Assembly: GCA_902630885.1 (NCBI GenBank)
Contig: CACOWI010000006.1
Location: 28,005 to 92,004, forward strand
DNA from: an uncultured SAR86 cluster bacterium
Lineage (GTDB): Bacteria > Pseudomonadota > Gammaproteobacteria > Magnimaribacterales > D2472
Direction: 5' to 3'
Length of the DNA: 64,000 bases
Shown piece after piece: positions 61,868-64,000 of the stretch (its first letter is position 1; every line of letters starts with the position of its first letter). Made by a program: the position numbers and the translations under genes. The notes beneath the pieces are model-generated. The model saw nothing but the letters and a program-made list of their open reading frames with translations. It searched no databases and had not been told where the DNA came from.

Positions 61868-64000
61868 CTATTTACTATCAAAAAAGTTAGTTACTTGAAA
61901 ATAAATTAAATCATAGTGATTAGATTTAAATCTATTTCTTTTACTAAAATCGAGTATTTCTTTTAAAGCAGAGAAAATCGCTGCTTTAGAAACATCGTCA
62001 TACGGACCTTCATTAAAACCATTAGTAAGAAGATTGACATATGTAGATTGAAGATTTTTTTTGAATGTATCAGGCTCTTCACCCAGAATAAAAATTGCAG
62101 AGTTTAAGTCAGCTAATACCTCATCAGGCATATATTTATTTCCATACAATGAACTATTAACTAGTCTTTTCATAACAGCAGGGTGCAATATGTTTCTTAG
62201 AATATTGCTTTGACTTGCAAGTACAATTTCGTGAAAGTCAGGATCGTTATTATCACCAAAAGATGCATAGTAACTATCTGAGTCTCTTTCAAAAATTAGA
62301 TTTGCAAGAATTTTAGGATCATAACTCATCGCTCCATTTGAAAAGACTTCATTTTTGAGTAGCTCAAAAGCTTGTTTTTGTTTCTCATATGGGACTGGTT
62401 CAAGTGATACAAAATCATCCTGGTTTGAAGCTATTTTATTGATATATACTCCACCAATTTGTTGAGCAACAGTTTCAAGGAATCTTCCTTTTGTTCTAAA
62501 TAGTCTATAAAAAGAATTTGTATAATTATTAAAACCTTCCTCGTCAGAAAAGATTTCTGGCAATTCATTTATTTTTTGATCAACTATTTTTACAATATCT
62601 TCAGCATAACCAATAGGGTCATTGCTCATGTCATATCTTTTTGTTCTTGGATCAATATTATTGCCTGGATAAGACATTGCATCGTCATCAGTTCCAAATG
62701 TTAATTCTCTTTTTACAGATTGTCGAAGAAGCTCTGTACGCTCTTCATCTGATAAATTAGGCGTATATCCAAATTTAATTGCCCATTTGTCATAAATACC
62801 AGGTTCAGTCGAAAAATAAACTCCTTGTTCAATACCTTGAGGAGCAACATTTATAGGGTCATAGTCCATAACTGAACTCATAAGAACATTTCCTGTAATA
62901 GTTTTGTCATGAATTTCGTCGGGACTGTATAAATAACTTCCTCTAAAATTATGTCTCAAACCTAATGCATGTCCTACCTCATGTAATGTCAAATTTGTAA
63001 TGTACTGCATCAAAGGATCGTTATCTTCCGTATAGCCATAAAGTTTTCTATAGTTATAACCTAACTTAATTGCTAGAAGTTTATTAACGACGTCTGCAGA
63101 TATAATCTCCCCTGTTATGGGATTACTGACTCTAGGACCAATTCCAAGAAGATTTCCATCTGGTTCAGATGACCATCTGACAACATTGTAATCATAATCA
63201 GCTGCATCCCATTCAGCATCTTCAGGTTGAATTTTAGCAACCACTGCATTAATAAAACCTGCCTCTTCGAAGGCAATATTCCAATTTTCAATGCCAGCAA
63301 CAACAGCTGGTATTATTTCTTTTGGAGTAGTATTTTCAACCCAAAAAACAATTGGCTTCTCTGGTTCAGACATTTCAGCATCTGGATCTTTTTTTATTAG
63401 TCTCCATTTATTAATTAAGGCAAAATTTGGAAAATTATCATAAGATGTTAAATCAGTGGATTTATTTACGAAATAACCAATCCTGTGATCATTGACCCTT
63501 GTTTCAAACCTATCATCAGGCATTTTTATAAAAATATGTCTTCCTGTTACTGATAGATACCTCGGATCAGTTACTGCTGAAACTGAATATGCATCGGGAT
63601 TTGGCATTATATTTTCAAAGGCAAAAGTTACCTCAAAAGCTGTATTGGTATCATTATTAAAAACATTTTTGATAAATGTTTTTGTATCATCAGACCGCCC
63701 ATAATCAACAGATACATATTCTCTATATTCGCTTGGAATGTAACTTAATGAATCCAGCTTCTCAGAGAGAATTATGCTGTTTAAGTTAATTAGTACTGAT
63801 TCATCACTTCTTGCTACTGGCTTAAATACTTCAACAAAAGCTTCAGTTATGTTGGTTATTGAAGATCTTGCGATATTATTTGTTTCGTCGCCTTTTATAT
63901 AAGATGTATTAATTTGGTATAAGCCAATTTTGTCTTTTTTAAATTTTCTAAACTCATAAACTTTGCCATCTGAAGGCAAACCACCAGTAAGAGTACTTCC
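61868..64000 (-). CDS. Zinc-dependent metalloprotease (metzincin, DUF5117/DUF4953-type), N-terminus beyond window
   Basis: HEVGHALGLRHNFRGS zinc motif, SSVMDYDP Met-turn; frame open to the right edge, so the TTG 'start' at 63979 is not required. Confidence 0.88.
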   Translation of the reverse strand, partial: GSTLTGGLPSDGKVYEFRKFKKDKIGLYQINTSYIKGDETNNIARSSITNITEAFVEVFKPVARSDESVLINLNSIILSEKLDSLSYIPSEYREYVSVDYGRSDDTKTFIKNVFNNDTNTAFEVTFAFENIMPNPDAYSVSAVTDPRYLSVTGRHIFIKMPDDRFETRVNDHRIGYFVNKSTDLTSYDNFPNFALINKWRLIKKDPDAEMSEPEKPIVFWVENTTPKEIIPAVVAGIENWNIAFEEAGFINAVVAKIQPEDAEWDAADYDYNVVRWSSEPDGNLLGIGPRVSNPITGEIISADVVNKLLAIKLGYNYRKLYGYTEDNDPLMQYITNLTLHEVGHALGLRHNFRGSYLYSPDEIHDKTITGNVLMSSVMDYDPINVAPQGIEQGVYFSTEPGIYDKWAIKFGYTPNLSDEERTELLRQSVKRELTFGTDDDAMSYPGNNIDPRTKRYDMSNDPIGYAEDIVKIVDQKINELPEIFSDEEGFNNYTNSFYRLFRTKGRFLETVAQQIGGVYINKIASNQDDFVSLEPVPYEKQKQAFELLKNEVFSNGAMSYDPKILANLIFERDSDSYYASFGDNNDPDFHEIVLASQSNILRNILHPAVMKRLVNSSLYGNKYMPDEVLADLNSAIFILGEEPDTFKKNLQSTYVNLLTNGFNEGPYDDVSKAAIFSALKEILDFSKRNRFKSNHYDLIYFQVTNFFDSK

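Noticed and set aside
1-64000. CRISPR arrays, IS elements, prophage, toxin-antitoxin or defence islands
   Set aside because: No regularly spaced repeats, transposase/integrase motifs or defence domains seen; the window is core chromosome.

Overview
The window is a gene-dense, AT-rich chromosomal segment, almost entirely core metabolism and information processing. Gene order (topA...lexA, asd-fimV-truA-trpFBA-...-SPOR-cvpA-purF, mltF/purL, alaS-lysC-...-tRNA-Ser) indicates a gammaproteobacterium. Low GC, tiny spacers and gene overlaps suggest a streamlined marine lineage of the SAR86 type; this is inference, not tested. I see no rRNA, CRISPR array, IS element, prophage or restriction/defence locus. 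Supported content: about 62 CDSs, including a 5'-truncated GST at the left edge and an N-terminally truncated metalloprotease at the right edge; tRNA-Asn(GTT) and tRNA-Ser(GCT); two LexA/SOS boxes (lexA and umuDC); a Fur-like box upstream of a ferritin-like gene; and one clear intrinsic terminator. Most notable: (i) malonyl-CoA decarboxylase sits where accD-folC normally lie between trpA and the SPOR-cvpA-purF genes; (ii) a class I dihydroorotase sits where csrA normally lies between (alaS-)lysC and tRNA-Ser(GCT); (iii) a secreted MsrA-thioredoxin-MsrB fusion with unusual domain order; (iv) a 14-gene, 13.6-kb gapless co-directional cluster headed by an apparently leaderless aroC; (v) repeated TATAAT-N7-ATG leaderless signatures; (vi) four consecutive genes starting with TTG; (vii) a 10-bp dyad operator candidate in front of an ArsC-like gene. 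I found no convincing wholly new multi-gene system. The best unexplained pieces are a small exported-protein operon (38748-39545), an orphan membrane protein (58937-59374) and a divergent MTHFR-like protein.
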